Part shown: one piece after another, positions 34,206-43,560 of the stretch
Layout: every line of letters begins with the position of its first letter
How positions within the stretch are numbered: the stretch's first letter is position 1
Notes under the pieces: model-generated
The model's input: the letters and a program-made list of their open reading frames with translations, nothing else
Told to the model about the DNA's origin: nothing
Databases searched by the model: none
Translations under genes and position numbers: made by a program
DNA from: Amantichitinum ursilacus
GTDB lineage: Bacteria > Pseudomonadota > Gammaproteobacteria > Burkholderiales > Chitinibacteraceae
Assembly: GCF_001294205.1 (NCBI RefSeq)
Contig: NZ_LAQT01000010.1
Location: forward strand, 124,001-188,000
Reading direction: 5' to 3'
Length of the DNA stretch: 64,000 nucleotides

Positions 34206-34613
34206 TCACCAGGCCCGGCGCAAAGACGGCGTGCCCGCCTTGGCCAGCACGCATTGGTCCACCGGCGTAAACGACTGCTGCAGGATATCCACTCGGCGGT
34301 GCCACGCCTGGGCCAGGTCGCCGGACACCAGGCTGTCGATGGCCTCGCGAAACACGCCTAGCACCACGCCATGGCCCTCGCCCAGCAAGCTGGGTAAGCG
34401 GCCTGGATTGCTGCGGTTGCTGGCCAGCGGCAGGTTCCAGCTTTCGCCGTTAAGCACGGCGCTCCAGAAATGAACCAGGCGCAGGCGCAGCGGTTTGAGA
34501 TCGCCCTCTGGCAGGATGGCGCTGAATACCGCGTGCTGACGCAAGCGGCGCAAAAAATCATCGACCACAGCATTGATGGTCGGAAACCCGATCAGGGTGG
34601 CAAGCGCGTACAT
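34206..34613 (-). CDS. Group III truncated haemoglobin-like protein
   Basis: A 135-residue protein resembling the short group III globins: 'INAVVDDFLRRLRQHAVFSAILP' for the B-C helices, 'RLRLVHFWSAVLNG' for the E region, and 'LLGEGHGVVLGVFREAIDSL' where the His would be the proximal haem ligand of helix F. Identity is from motif spacing only. GGAG lies 7 nt before ATG 34613. It is divergent from parE and convergent with the pilus operon. Confidence 0.55.
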   Translation of the reverse strand: MYALATLIGFPTINAVVDDFLRRLRQHAVFSAILPEGDLKPLRLRLVHFWSAVLNGESWNLPLASNRSNPGRLPSLLGEGHGVVLGVFREAIDSLVSGDLAQAWHRRVDILQQSFTPVDQCVLAKAGTPSLRRAW

Positions 34614-34788
34614 AATGACGCTCCGTGTGTTGACTACGTGTGCTTTGTGACGCCGTGCGCGCCGCAACGTTCCGCTTGCAACACAACCTTAATGTACAGA
34701 AACGTGACCGCGTACCGACGGCGTTTGGCCCCACGTGCGCGCTTTGTTAGACTGCGGCGCTTGAACCGCATTACCACCACAGGCTGTC

Positions 34789-36762
34789 ATGAGCACTCCA
34801 CGTTACGACGAATCCGCCGTCAAGGTACTGAAGGGCCTCGATCCGGTCCGGCATCGCCCCGGCATGTACACGCGCACCGACAATCCGCTGCATATCTGCC
34901 AGGAAGTGATCGACAACGCGGCCGATGAGGCGCTGGCAGGCTTCGCGACCCGTATCGACGTGGTGCTGTACCGCAACCAGACCATGCGCGTGGCGGATAA
35001 CGGCCGCGGCATTCCGGTGGGCATCCACCCGGAAGAAGGCGTGCCGACCGTGCAGGTGGTGTTCACGCAATTGCACGCGGGCGGCAAGTTCGACAAAAAA
35101 GATGGAGGCGCCTACGCGTTTTCGGGCGGTCTGCACGGCGTGGGCGTGTCGGTGACCAATGCGCTGTCGACGCGGCTGGAAGTGGAAGTCAAACGCGACG
35201 GCCAGCAGCATCGCATCGTGTTTGCCGGTGGCGAGGTGGCCGAGCCTTTGGCGCAGATCGGCACTTGCGCCAAAAAAGACACCGGCACCGCCGTGTTTGT
35301 CGCGCCGGACGTCTCTTATTTTGATGCGCCCAATATTCCGCAAGGCGAGCTCGAGCATCTGCTTAAATCCAAGGCAGTGCTGCTGCCGGGCTTGATCGTG
35401 ACGCTGAAGGTGGAGCAAGCCAATGGTGAATTCGCTGAAAAAACATGGACTTACCCGGACGGCCTGACGGGCTATCTGGGTGAGCAACTTACCGGCTATT
35501 CGCTGATCGTGCCCATTCTGCAAGGCGAAAAGTACATTGAAGGTATCGATGAAACCTTCGCCCCGGGTGAAGGTTGCGCCTGGGCGCTGACGTGGAGCGA
35601 AGATGGCCCCACCTCGCGCGAATCGTATGTAAACCTGATCCCGACACCCGTCGGCGGCACGCATGAATCCGGTTTGCGTGATGGCGTATTCCAGGCCGTT
35701 AAAGGCTTTATCGAATTCCATTCGCTGACGCCCAAGGGCGTCAAGCTGCTGCCCGAAGATCTGTTTGGCCGCGCTTCGTTTGTGCTGTCGGCCAAGATTC
35801 TTGACCCGCAATTCCAGGGCCAGACCAAAGACAAGCTCACCAGCCGCGATGGTCTCAAGCTGGTGTCCGCCATGGTCAAGCCACCGTTCGAGCTGTATCT
35901 GAACGAACACGTGGAACAGGGCAAAAAGCTGGCCGATCTGTGCATCCGCGCGGCGCAAGCGCGGCAGAAAAACGCACAGAAGGTGGAGAAGAAAAAATCG
36001 AGCGGCGTTGCCGTGTTGCCGGGCAAGCTCACCGATTGCGCCAGTGACGAAGCGGCGCGCTGCGAGCTGTTTCTGGTGGAGGGCGATTCGGCTGGCGGCT
36101 CGGCCAAGCTGGGTCGCGACAAGGATTTCCAGGCCATCCTGCCGCTGCGGGGCAAGGTACTCAATACGTGGGAAGTCGATCGCGACCAGATCTTTGCCAA
36201 TAACGAAGTGCACGATATTGCGGTCGCCATCGGCGTCGATGCGCATACCGCCAACGAGACACCCGATTTAAGCGGCCTGCGCTACGGCAAGATCGTGATC
36301 ATGTCGGATGCCGACGTGGATGGTTCGCATATCCAGGTGTTGCTGCTAACGCTGTTCTATCGGCATTTCCCGGCGTTGATCCGCCATGGTCATGTCTGGG
36401 TGGCGCAGCCGCCGTTGTTCCGCGTGGACGTGGCGGGCAGCGGCAAGAGCAAGCCGCCGCGCAAGTTCTACGCGCTGGATGAAGGCGAGTTGACTGCGGT
36501 GCTGGATAAGCTGCGCGCCGAGAAAATCCGCGAAAACGCGTGGAGTATTTCTCGCTTTAAAGGCCTCGGTGAAATGAACGCCGAGCAATTGTTTGATACC
36601 ACCATGAATCCGGAAACGCGCCGCATGCTACGTGTTGGCGTGGGCGATGACGTGGCCGGCAACACTCGCGAACTGATGCATATGCTGATGGGCAAGACGG
36701 AGGCCTCCAGCCGCCGCGCCTGGTTGGAGGCGCGGGGTAATCAGGTTGAGGCCGATATTTAA
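34789..36762 (+). CDS. parE: DNA topoisomerase IV subunit B
   Basis: The 657-residue ATPase subunit. GHKL domain: 'EVIDNAADEALAGFATRI', 'VADNGRGIPVGIHPEEG', 'GGLHGVGVSVTNALS'. TOPRIM: 'CELFLVEGDSAGGSAK' at about 428 and 'IVIMSDADVDGSHI' at about 501. C-terminal 'RFKGLGEMNAEQLFDTTMNPETRRML'. The length (E. coli ParE 630, GyrB 804) and the lack of the GyrB insert favour ParE. It acts with ParC, encoded 1.6 kb downstream, to separate daughter chromosomes. Confidence 0.93.
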   Translation: MSTPRYDESAVKVLKGLDPVRHRPGMYTRTDNPLHICQEVIDNAADEALAGFATRIDVVLYRNQTMRVADNGRGIPVGIHPEEGVPTVQVVFTQLHAGGKFDKKDGGAYAFSGGLHGVGVSVTNALSTRLEVEVKRDGQQHRIVFAGGEVAEPLAQIGTCAKKDTGTAVFVAPDVSYFDAPNIPQGELEHLLKSKAVLLPGLIVTLKVEQANGEFAEKTWTYPDGLTGYLGEQLTGYSLIVPILQGEKYIEGIDETFAPGEGCAWALTWSEDGPTSRESYVNLIPTPVGGTHESGLRDGVFQAVKGFIEFHSLTPKGVKLLPEDLFGRASFVLSAKILDPQFQGQTKDKLTSRDGLKLVSAMVKPPFELYLNEHVEQGKKLADLCIRAAQARQKNAQKVEKKKSSGVAVLPGKLTDCASDEAARCELFLVEGDSAGGSAKLGRDKDFQAILPLRGKVLNTWEVDRDQIFANNEVHDIAVAIGVDAHTANETPDLSGLRYGKIVIMSDADVDGSHIQVLLLTLFYRHFPALIRHGHVWVAQPPLFRVDVAGSGKSKPPRKFYALDEGELTAVLDKLRAEKIRENAWSISRFKGLGEMNAEQLFDTTMNPETRRMLRVGVGDDVAGNTRELMHMLMGKTEASSRRAWLEARGNQVEADI

Positions 36763-36795
36763 GCTCGCAATCTCAGCTCATCGCATTAAATGAAG

Positions 36796-36825
36796 AAGGC
36801 CGGATCTGGGTGATCCGGCCTTTTT
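36796..36825. terminator. Bidirectional terminator parE / chemoreceptor gene
   Basis: GGCCGGATC, short loop, GATCCGGCC, then TTTTT; preceded by AAGAA for the other strand. Confidence 0.9.
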
Positions 36826-36850
36826 GCTTGCCACACGCGCCCGCCGAAAG

Positions 36851-37606
36851 CTAACGGGCTGCGGCAAGCTCGTGAATGGCGTCCTGCAGCTGACCATGCC
36901 AATGATGCAGCTCGGCCACCTCCACGATCGCGCCTTGGGGCTGCGCTGCGACAACCGCGCTGTGTTGCTGCGCCTCGATGCGCTGATGCAGATCGGTGAT
37001 GGCGCCGCCCAAGGTATCGATACCGCCGCGCGTTGCGGCAGTCTGGCCGTGGATTTGCTCAACCAGCTGTGCGATTTCCTTGGCGGCGTGCGCGGTGCGT
37101 TCCGCCAGCTTGCGTACCTCGTCGGCCACCACGGCGAAACCGCGACCGGCCTCCCCCGCGCGGGCCGCTTCGATGGCCGCATTCAGCGCCAATAAATTGG
37201 TCTGCCCTGCAACGCCGGTAATCACCTCAACAAACTGGCCAATACGAGTGGATTCGCTTTCCAGCGCGCCAACGTGCTCGCCCGCATTGCCTAGCAATTG
37301 ATCAATCCGGCGATATTCAGCGCTGAAGTCAGTCGCGGCAGATGCCGACTGCGTGGTGCTGGGTCGCGTGCGGGCTGCTGCGGTCTGGATGGCGCTAGCC
37401 ACTTGCGCTAACTGCGGGGTGATATCAGGCCCCATCTGGATGGCTGCCGGCGCCATGGCAGCAGGATGGGTCTGTGTATGCAGCAAGCGTAAAAAGGCCT
37501 CGTCGCGCTCATGTTTTTCTATTTGCTGGCGCAGCTGACGGTTTTCCGCCAGCGCCTGGTCGAGCGCAATCTGCACGCTCTGATCCCGCGGTTTATCGAA
37601 CCACAT
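36851..37606 (-). CDS. Soluble methyl-accepting chemotaxis-like protein
   Basis: A 251-residue cytoplasmic receptor without membrane helix, HAMP or an obvious sensor. A short coiled coil ('[29 protein letters not shown]') leads to the signalling region with the conserved tip '[41 protein letters not shown]', which contacts CheA/CheW. The C-terminus '[16 protein letters not shown]' could be part of a zinc-binding (CZB-like) domain, but this is weak. GGGGAG precedes ATG 37606. No che genes are near. Confidence 0.8.
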   Translation of the reverse strand: MWFDKPRDQSVQIALDQALAENRQLRQQIEKHERDEAFLRLLHTQTHPAAMAPAAIQMGPDITPQLAQVASAIQTAAARTRPSTTQSASAATDFSAEYRRIDQLLGNAGEHVGALESESTRIGQFVEVITGVAGQTNLLALNAAIEAARAGEAGRGFAVVADEVRKLAERTAHAAKEIAQLVEQIHGQTAATRGGIDTLGGAITDLHQRIEAQQHSAVVAAQPQGAIVEVAELHHWHGQLQDAIHELAAAR

Positions 37607-37724
37607 CTCAACTCCCCTTTCCCTGATTTTTTTATATGGCCTTGCTGCCCCAAATCTTGCATGCAACCGGCATAATCGGGCACTAGTATAGTGAAGCCCG
37701 TCACTCTCGACCAAAACATCCAGC

Positions 37725-38255
37725 ATGCCTGCCATCACACGTATCTATCTCGCCGGCCCCGGCGTGTTTCGCCCCGATGCGGTGGTATGGGGAGCGCGTC
37801 TCAAAGCCGCCTGCGAATGGCATGGGCTGCAAGGCCTGTACCCGCTGGATGCGGCTGTGCCGCCCTTCGATGGCGACGCGGAAAAGCGCCGCTGGATCTT
37901 CCGGCAGAACTGCGGCCTGATCGCACGCGCCGATGCCGTGTTTGCCGATGTGCGCGCATTTCGCAGCGAATCCGAGCCCGATTCCGGCACGGCATTCGAG
38001 ATCGGCGCAGCCTTTGCGCTCGGTAAGCCGGTGTGGCTGTGGCTGCCTGGCGTGTCGCGCTTAACGCCGATGCATGGCCGTATCCAGAATGCGCAGCACT
38101 TTGGTCACTGGGTAGACGCGCAAGGCAACGTCATTGAGGACTTTGGCGCGCCGCTTAATCTGATGTTGTGGGAGGCTGCCGAGAGCGTTATTACCGACGC
38201 CGAGCCCGAGGATGCAATCCAGACACTCGCTCGCGAAGTGCGCGTGCACCGTTAA
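37725..38255 (+). CDS. Nucleoside 2-deoxyribosyltransferase-like protein
   Basis: A 176-residue protein of the nucleoside deoxyribosyltransferase fold: N-terminal '[29 protein letters not shown]', middle '[45 protein letters not shown]', in which the Glu of 'FEIGAA' is the expected nucleophile. Family members exchange bases between deoxynucleosides or hydrolyse nucleotides. The exact substrate is unknown. It is divergent from the chemoreceptor gene and 114 nt before parC, with a parS-like site between. Confidence 0.82.
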   Translation: MPAITRIYLAGPGVFRPDAVVWGARLKAACEWHGLQGLYPLDAAVPPFDGDAEKRRWIFRQNCGLIARADAVFADVRAFRSESEPDSGTAFEIGAAFALGKPVWLWLPGVSRLTPMHGRIQNAQHFGHWVDAQGNVIEDFGAPLNLMLWEAAESVITDAEPEDAIQTLAREVRVHR

Positions 38256-38266
38256 TCCCATGCCAA

Positions 38267-38282
38267 TGTTCCACGTGAAACG
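38267..38282. promoter_or_regulatory. parS-like ParB-binding site upstream of parC
   Basis: TGTTCCACGTGAAACG, 15 of 16 positions as in a TGTTYCACGTGRAACA consensus. Non-coding, 87 bp before parC. Confidence 0.8.
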
Positions 38283-38369
38283 CCCTGCCGTGCGCCAGTA
38301 ACAGATCACTGCCCATGCGGCGCGCAGGGCGGCTACAATGCCCGCTGACTTGAACCAGGCTGCATTGCT

Positions 38370-40736
38370 ATGTCCGATCTCCCCCCTGTAGAACACGAAG
38401 AAGAACTCATCCCCGAGCAAGGGGGTGGCAACCGCCGCTACGTGACCGCCGATGTCTCAGCCGCGACGCCGGATGATGGCGAATCGGTGCAGCTGGGTTG
38501 GTACGCCGAGAAGAGCTATCTCGAATACGCGATGAGCGTGGTCAAAAGCCGTGCGCTGCCGCAGGTGGAAGACGGGCAAAAGCCGGTGCAGCGCCGCATT
38601 CTTTTCACCATGCATCAACTGGGTCTGGTCTCCAGCGCCAAGCCGGTCAAGTCAGCGCGTATCGTCGGTGAAGTACTGGGTAAATATCACCCGCACAGCG
38701 ACCAGGCCGCCTATGACGCGCTAGTGCGTATTGCGCAAGATTTTTCGATGCGCTACCCGCTCATTGATGGCCAAGGTAACTTTGGCTCACGCGATGGCGA
38801 CGGCGCGGCGGCCATGCGCTACACCGAAGCACGCCTGACCCCGATGGCCGAGTTGTTGCTCAGTGAGCTCGATGCCGGCACAACCGATTTCATCCCTAAC
38901 TACGATGGCGCCTTCGAAGAACCGTTGTTGATGCCGGCACGCCTGCCAATGCTATTGCTGAACGGCGCATCAGGCATCGCCGTGGGGATGGCAACCGAAG
39001 TACCGTCGCACAATCTGGGGGAAGTGGCTGAAGCCAGCGTGGCGCTCATCCGCAATCCGCAAGCCACCGTCAGTGATCTGATGCAGATGATCAAGGGCCC
39101 GGACTTGCCCGGCGGCGGTCAGATTATCTCCGGTTATAAGGACATCCTGAGCGCCTACGAAACCGGCCGTGGCTCACTAAAATTGCGCGCGCGCTGGGAA
39201 AAAGAAGACATGGCGCGCGGCCAGTGGCAGATGGTGGTCACGCAGTTGCCACACGGCACGTCGACGCAAAAGGTCCTTGAAGAAATTGAGGAACTGACCA
39301 ATCCCAAGGTCAAGAAAGGCAAAAAGGCACTGACGCAAGAACAGATGCAAACCAAGCAGCTGATCTTGTCGTTGCTGGACCGCGTGCGCGATGAATCAGG
39401 TAAAGACCAGCCAGTGCGGCTGGTGCTGGAGCCCAAATCATCGCGCCAGAGCCCCGACGAATTGATGAATGTGCTGCTGGCGCACACTTCGCTGGAAAGC
39501 TCGCTGTCGATTAACCTGGTGTCGATTGGCCGTGACGGTCGTCCGCAACAGAAATCGCTGAAACAGATGCTGCAGGAGTGGATCGATTTCCGCTTCGTCA
39601 CCGTACGCCGTCGCACCGAGCATCGTCTGCAGAAAGTGAATGACCGCATTCATATTCTGGAAGGCCGTCTAATTGTCTTCCTGAATATTGATGAGGTAAT
39701 CCGTATCATTCGCGAGAGCGATGAGCCCAAGCCTGCGTTGATTGCGCGCTTTAATTTAAGCGACCGCCAAGCCGAAGACATTCTTGAAATCCGGTTGCGC
39801 CAATTGGCGCGGCTGGAAGGCATCAAGATCGAGCAAGAACTGGCCGAGCTGCAAAGCGAACGCGCCGAGCTGGAGTATCTGCTCGCCAATGCTGCCGCCA
39901 TGCAGAAGCTGGTGATCAAGGAAATTGAAGCGGACCGCAAAAAATACGCCGATCCGCGCCGTACCTTGATTGAGCAGGCTGAGCGCGCCACGCTGGAAGC
40001 GGCCGTGGTCGATGAACCGACTACCGTAATCCTGTCCGAAAAAGGCTGGATGCGCGCACGGCAGGGCCACGGTATTGATCTGCAAAATCTGGCGTTCAAG
40101 GACGGCGACGCGCTGCTTGCATCGATTGAATGCCGCACCATCGACCAGATTGCCTTGTTCGGCACCGATGGCCGGGTCTATACCGTGGCGGCCGCCAGTA
40201 TTCCGGGCGGGCGCGGCGATGGTGTACCCGTGACGACTCTGGTTGATCTGGCGCCGAAATCACGCATTACGCAGATGCTGACTACCCAGCCGCAAGATCA
40301 TTTGCTGATCGCCAATTCGGCTGGCTACGGCTTTACGTGCTTGTTCGAAAACCTGATGTCACGGCAGAAGGCAGGCAAAGCGTTTATCACGATCGAAGAT
40401 GGCGAAACGCTGCTGAAGGTCGTGCCTTTTGTTCCACGTGAAACGTCGCTGGTGGCCTGTCTCACCAAGGCCGGCAAACTGCACCTGTTTGCCTTGAATG
40501 AATTCAAGCAACTGGCTGGCGGTGGCCGCGGCGTAATTACTGTGGCGTTGGACGATAAAGACGCGCTGGCCGCCGTTACCATCTCCGATGGCGAAACGTT
40601 GCGTTTAACCGGCACCGGCCGCGGTGGCAAGGCGGTTGAAGTGGTCCTTGATCAAAACGAGATGGCGCCCTATATCGGCAAACGCGCTCGCAAGGGCAAG
40701 CCAATCAATGCTGGACTAAAATTTCCGGGTTTCTGA
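38370..40736 (+). CDS. parC: DNA topoisomerase IV subunit A
   Basis: The 788-residue breakage-reunion subunit. The catalytic Tyr is Y151 in '[11 protein letters not shown]'; the quinolone pocket reads '[37 protein letters not shown]'. The tower and coiled coil follow ('[29 protein letters not shown]'), then a C-terminal DNA-wrapping domain ('[20 protein letters not shown]'). It lacks a GyrA-box of GyrA type, which with its length favours ParC. A parS-like 16-mer is embedded at 40430. Confidence 0.92.
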   Translation: MSDLPPVEHEEELIPEQGGGNRRYVTADVSAATPDDGESVQLGWYAEKSYLEYAMSVVKSRALPQVEDGQKPVQRRILFTMHQLGLVSSAKPVKSARIVGEVLGKYHPHSDQAAYDALVRIAQDFSMRYPLIDGQGNFGSRDGDGAAAMRYTEARLTPMAELLLSELDAGTTDFIPNYDGAFEEPLLMPARLPMLLLNGASGIAVGMATEVPSHNLGEVAEASVALIRNPQATVSDLMQMIKGPDLPGGGQIISGYKDILSAYETGRGSLKLRARWEKEDMARGQWQMVVTQLPHGTSTQKVLEEIEELTNPKVKKGKKALTQEQMQTKQLILSLLDRVRDESGKDQPVRLVLEPKSSRQSPDELMNVLLAHTSLESSLSINLVSIGRDGRPQQKSLKQMLQEWIDFRFVTVRRRTEHRLQKVNDRIHILEGRLIVFLNIDEVIRIIRESDEPKPALIARFNLSDRQAEDILEIRLRQLARLEGIKIEQELAELQSERAELEYLLANAAAMQKLVIKEIEADRKKYADPRRTLIEQAERATLEAAVVDEPTTVILSEKGWMRARQGHGIDLQNLAFKDGDALLASIECRTIDQIALFGTDGRVYTVAAASIPGGRGDGVPVTTLVDLAPKSRITQMLTTQPQDHLLIANSAGYGFTCLFENLMSRQKAGKAFITIEDGETLLKVVPFVPRETSLVACLTKAGKLHLFALNEFKQLAGGGRGVITVALDDKDALAAVTISDGETLRLTGTGRGGKAVEVVLDQNEMAPYIGKRARKGKPINAGLKFPGF
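40430..40445. promoter_or_regulatory. parS-like site inside parC
   Basis: TGTTCCACGTGAAACG, identical to the site at 38267 over all 16 bases, here coding Val-Pro-Arg-Glu-Thr. Confidence 0.78.
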
Positions 40737-40770
40737 TCCCCGGTAACAGTGCTCCAACAATTGGGCAAAG

Positions 40771-40799
40771 AACAGCGACGTAACGACGTCGCTGTTTTC
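40771..40799. terminator. Terminator of parC
   Basis: ACAGCGACGT, loop AACG, ACGTCGCTGT followed by TTTCATTT; 35 nt after the parC stop. It may also serve the convergent pseudogene. Confidence 0.8.
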
Positions 40800-40820
40800 A
40801 TTTGAACCCCCACCCTGCCG

Positions 40821-41402
40821 CTAGCTAGGTAGCAGCGCTTCCAGCGTTGTCGCGGCCCCGCCCCCGACCATGTTGTCGGCGGCCAGTGCCTGCACAATCG
40901 TCTCCGCCATTTGCCTGGCCGAAAGGACACCGCTCACAAAGCGCAAATCGTAATGCATCAGGGTATGCACACGCTCGAACTCCCAAGCCGCCAAGCCGGG
41001 CGCGCGATCAGCGCGAAGACCTTCCCGCTGCTGCAGCACATCCAGCGGACAGTCGAGGCCGATCAATATGCATTGATAGCCGGCCAGTTCGGTCAGCAGT
41101 TCGCGCGTCTCATCCGTCTCGCACCACGCGTTATCGATAATCAGATGCAAGCCCGCCTATAGCAAGCCGGGAATTGCAAAATGATAGGCACGTACCAAGG
41201 CCCGCCAATCATAGCCAGCGCGATGGATTTTTGCGCCAGTCTGTAATGCGCGAAGATCAGAAGGCGGCAATCCGTCGAGCACGCTATCAATCGAAAAATT
41301 CAGATATTGATAAGGCAACGCTTCTTGCAATGCGCGCGCCAGACTGGTTTTGCCGGATGACGAGCAGCCGTTCAGCACGATCACTTGAGGACGTTGCATC
41401 AA
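40821..41402 (-). pseudogene. Chloramphenicol phosphotransferase-like P-loop kinase, broken by an amber codon
   Basis: Two frames in the same phase, 41157-41402 and 40821-41156, are separated by a single TAG (41157-41159). Joined, they give a ~193-residue P-loop kinase of the CPT family: Walker A 'VIVLNGCSSSGKTSLARALQ', 'LNFSIDSVLDGLP', then after the stop 'AGLHLIIDNAWCETDET', 'CILIGLDCPLDVLQQREGLRADRAPGLAAWEFERVHTLMHYDLRF'. The family phosphorylates chloramphenicol or unknown substrates. The sequence on both sides is well kept, so the stop is recent, a sequencing error, or suppressed. It lies 7 nt after the AraC-type gene and is likely cotranscribed with it. Confidence 0.8.
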
Positions 41403-41409
41403 GGGCGCC

Positions 41410-42291
41410 TCAGTCGGAGGGCATCAGCGGCAGACACAGCTCGTAGTGATGCTCAAAGTAACGCTCGACACGGGGGCGGGACGGATCGAGCATAACGCGC
41501 GATTGCGCCAGCCAGGTCAGCATCAGATCGCGCCAGCGCGGGCCGATATCGGCACTAGGACCACTATGACGGAATACCGCCCATTGCCCACCCCGCAAGG
41601 TGTATTCGCCCAAACCACGTGGAATGCGCACTTGCGGGCCAACAATCTGTGCCGCGTCATAACGGCGGCGGCCTGCTGGCGTGGTGGCCGGGTCGCTCCA
41701 GATCAAGCCATAACGCCGTTGCGGCGCGATGCCATAGGCGGTGCAGGTTTTGCGAAAGCGCGTCCACAGCAAATCAAGATGGTGGCCGTAATCGCCCACC
41801 TCGCGGATATACACCAAGCGCTCAGCCGGCCAGGTTTCTACCGAAATGCGTGCGTCGACCTCAGCAAAGCTCCAGTGATAATCCGCGGCAGTACCCGCAA
41901 TTTCGTGGCCAGGCTTATATGAGGTGGGCCCAAGCGTCTGCTCGCGCCACTGATGGGTGGGCGGCGCACCTTTACGCCAGGCACTCGGGGTAAAGCCAAA
42001 TTCCCGGTGAAACGCTCGGCTGAACGTGGCCGCTGACGAAAATCCCACTGTGAGCGCGACCTTGCCGATCGGCATGCTGGGCACCCATTGCAGCAAGGAC
42101 GCCGCCGTTTCTAGCCGCAAGCGCCATAAAAATGCCTGCGGCGTGGTGGCGTAGCGCGATTGAAAGCGCCGCACCAGATACCAGGGCGAGTAGTGGGCAG
42201 CGTCGGCAAGATCGGCGAGGCTAAGCGGCGCCGCCAGATCCCGCACCATCCGGTTGATTGCGCGCTCAAGGCGCAAACAGGGCGTGGGCAT
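41410..42291 (-). CDS. AraC-family regulator with GyrI-like effector domain
   Basis: A 293-residue protein: N-terminal AraC/XylS two-helix-turn-helix domain ('LSLADLADAAHYSPWYLVRRFQSRYATTPQAFLWRLRLETAASLLQ', 'GKVALTVGFSSAATFSRAFHREFGFTPSAWRK') and a C-terminal GyrI/Rob-like ligand-binding domain ('RISVETWPAERLVYIREVGDYGHHLDLLWTRF'). This order recalls Rob. Such regulators respond to small hydrophobic or drug-like molecules; the target here may include the adjacent CPT-like gene (inferred). Confidence 0.85.
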   Translation of the reverse strand: MPTPCLRLERAINRMVRDLAAPLSLADLADAAHYSPWYLVRRFQSRYATTPQAFLWRLRLETAASLLQWVPSMPIGKVALTVGFSSAATFSRAFHREFGFTPSAWRKGAPPTHQWREQTLGPTSYKPGHEIAGTAADYHWSFAEVDARISVETWPAERLVYIREVGDYGHHLDLLWTRFRKTCTAYGIAPQRRYGLIWSDPATTPAGRRRYDAAQIVGPQVRIPRGLGEYTLRGGQWAVFRHSGPSADIGPRWRDLMLTWLAQSRVMLDPSRPRVERYFEHHYELCLPLMPSD

Positions 42292-42367
42292 GATGAATCC
42301 TGTAACCAGCTAATGCACTCAATCTTACCGTGCCGCGAACCGCGCAGGCAGCGCGTCTGGCGGGCGA

Positions 42368-42383
42368 CGTTTCACGTGGAACG
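42368..42383. promoter_or_regulatory. parS-like ParB-binding site
   Basis: CGTTTCACGTGGAACG, the reverse complement of a CGTTCCACGTGAAACG site, in the 128-bp gap between thiD and the AraC-type gene. Confidence 0.78.
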
Positions 42384-42419
42384 CTGCGCCGCCGACGCGC
42401 TCTGGTTTAAAGCACGGCA

Positions 42420-43271
42420 TTAGCCTTTGATGGCACTCGCGGCTGCAGCGGCTTCTTCCTCTTCACTGGGGCGCGCCCAGAACATGCGGTCCGGCATAAA
42501 TTGGCCCATCCCCGGACGGAATGCGCAGCTCAATGTTTGCCAGGTGTATTCCTGCGCATCGCGCACCCCTGCCCCAATCTCGGCGCCACTGGCCAGCGCG
42601 CCCGCAATCGCCGCAGCCAGGGTCACGCCCGAACCATGAAAGCTGCCCGGCAAACGATCCCAGTTATCCGCACGCACGCGGCCATTACGCGAGAACAAGG
42701 TGTTGACCACTTTCGGCGTGTTTTCATGCGTGCCAGTAATCAATACATATTCAGTACCGCAATCCAGCAAACGACTGGCGGCGGCATCCAGCGGTAGCTC
42801 TTCTTGCTCATCCGGGTCATCCGAGGCCAGACGGCGCGCATCGATGCTGTTAGGCGTCATGATCAAGGTATGCGGCAGCAACAATTCACGCATGGCGCTG
42901 ATCAGTTCTTCCGTGGAAAATTCATCCCCGGTGCCTGAACTCAACACCGGGTCGAGTACCAAAGGAATGTCTGGATAGTCAGCAGCAATTTCCGCGATCA
43001 CAGCCAGGTTTTCGACACTGCCCATCAAGCCCACCTTGATGGCGTCTATCTGCATGTCTTCAAGAATATGGCGCGCCTGGTCATGCAACCAGTCGGGCTC
43101 AACCGCTTGAATATCTTGCAGGCCTGCGGAATCCTGTACGGTCAGGGCAGTAATCACAGGCAGCGCATGACAGCCGAGTGAAGCCAGCGTGAGAATGTCT
43201 GCAGAGATGCCGGCACCGCCCGAAGGGTCATTTCCGTTAAATACAAGTACGAGTGGCGGGGTGGCAATCAT
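42420..43271 (-). CDS. thiD: Hydroxymethylpyrimidine/phosphomethylpyrimidine kinase
   Basis: ThiD adds two phosphates to hydroxymethylpyrimidine for thiamine synthesis. The 283-residue ribokinase-fold protein has 'NGNDPSGGAGISADILTLASLGCHALPVITALTVQDSAG', 'KVGLMGS', 'LVLDPVLSSGTGDE', 'LIMTPNSIDARRL' and the anion hole 'GSFHGSGVTLAAAIAGALASG', where the usual Gly-Ala-Gly-Asp (catalytic Asp) reads G-S-F-H-G-S-G-V. That departure fits a divergent PdxK/ThiD-like kinase and leaves the exact role open. ATG 43271 is used. Confidence 0.78.
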   Translation of the reverse strand: MIATPPLVLVFNGNDPSGGAGISADILTLASLGCHALPVITALTVQDSAGLQDIQAVEPDWLHDQARHILEDMQIDAIKVGLMGSVENLAVIAEIAADYPDIPLVLDPVLSSGTGDEFSTEELISAMRELLLPHTLIMTPNSIDARRLASDDPDEQEELPLDAAASRLLDCGTEYVLITGTHENTPKVVNTLFSRNGRVRADNWDRLPGSFHGSGVTLAAAIAGALASGAEIGAGVRDAQEYTWQTLSCAFRPGMGQFMPDRMFWARPSEEEEAAAAASAIKG

Positions 43272-43334
43272 GGGTGGCAACAATTATTTATCAGGTAGAA
43301 TTCCGATTCTAAACCAAGCCAGAAAGTGGACCGC

Positions 43335-43499
43335 ATGAAAAAATATATGTGCCTGATTTGTGGATTTATTTACGACGAAAACGAAGGCCGACCCGAGGAC
43401 GGGATCGCCGCCGGAACATTGTGGGATGACGTGCCGCCCAACTGGACCTGTCCCGATTGCGGCGCACGGAAAGATGATTTCGAAATGATCGAAATCTGA
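43335..43499 (+). CDS. Rubredoxin
   Basis: A 54-residue iron-sulfur-free redox protein with one iron bound by four cysteines: C6-L-I-C9-G and C39-P-D-C42-G. The sequence '[54 protein letters not shown]' pattern is full length. Rubredoxins pass electrons to, for example, alkane hydroxylases or oxygen-defence enzymes; no such partner is adjacent. It is divergent from thiD and 61 nt before the hemJ-like gene. Confidence 0.95.
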   Translation: MKKYMCLICGFIYDENEGRPEDGIAAGTLWDDVPPNWTCPDCGARKDDFEMIEI

Positions 43500-43560
43500 T
43501 GTATTGCTCGACGCCACGTTTGTGGCGTTTTCCATTTGTTCTTTTGTCTTGCGAGTGACC

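Noticed and set aside
35915-35930. Further parS-like site in parE
   Set aside because: Only the right half (CACGTGGAACA) matches; the left half has five mismatches.
34789-40736. gyrB and gyrA
   Set aside because: Lengths (657 and 788) and the lack of GyrB insert and GyrA-box favour topoisomerase IV parE and parC.
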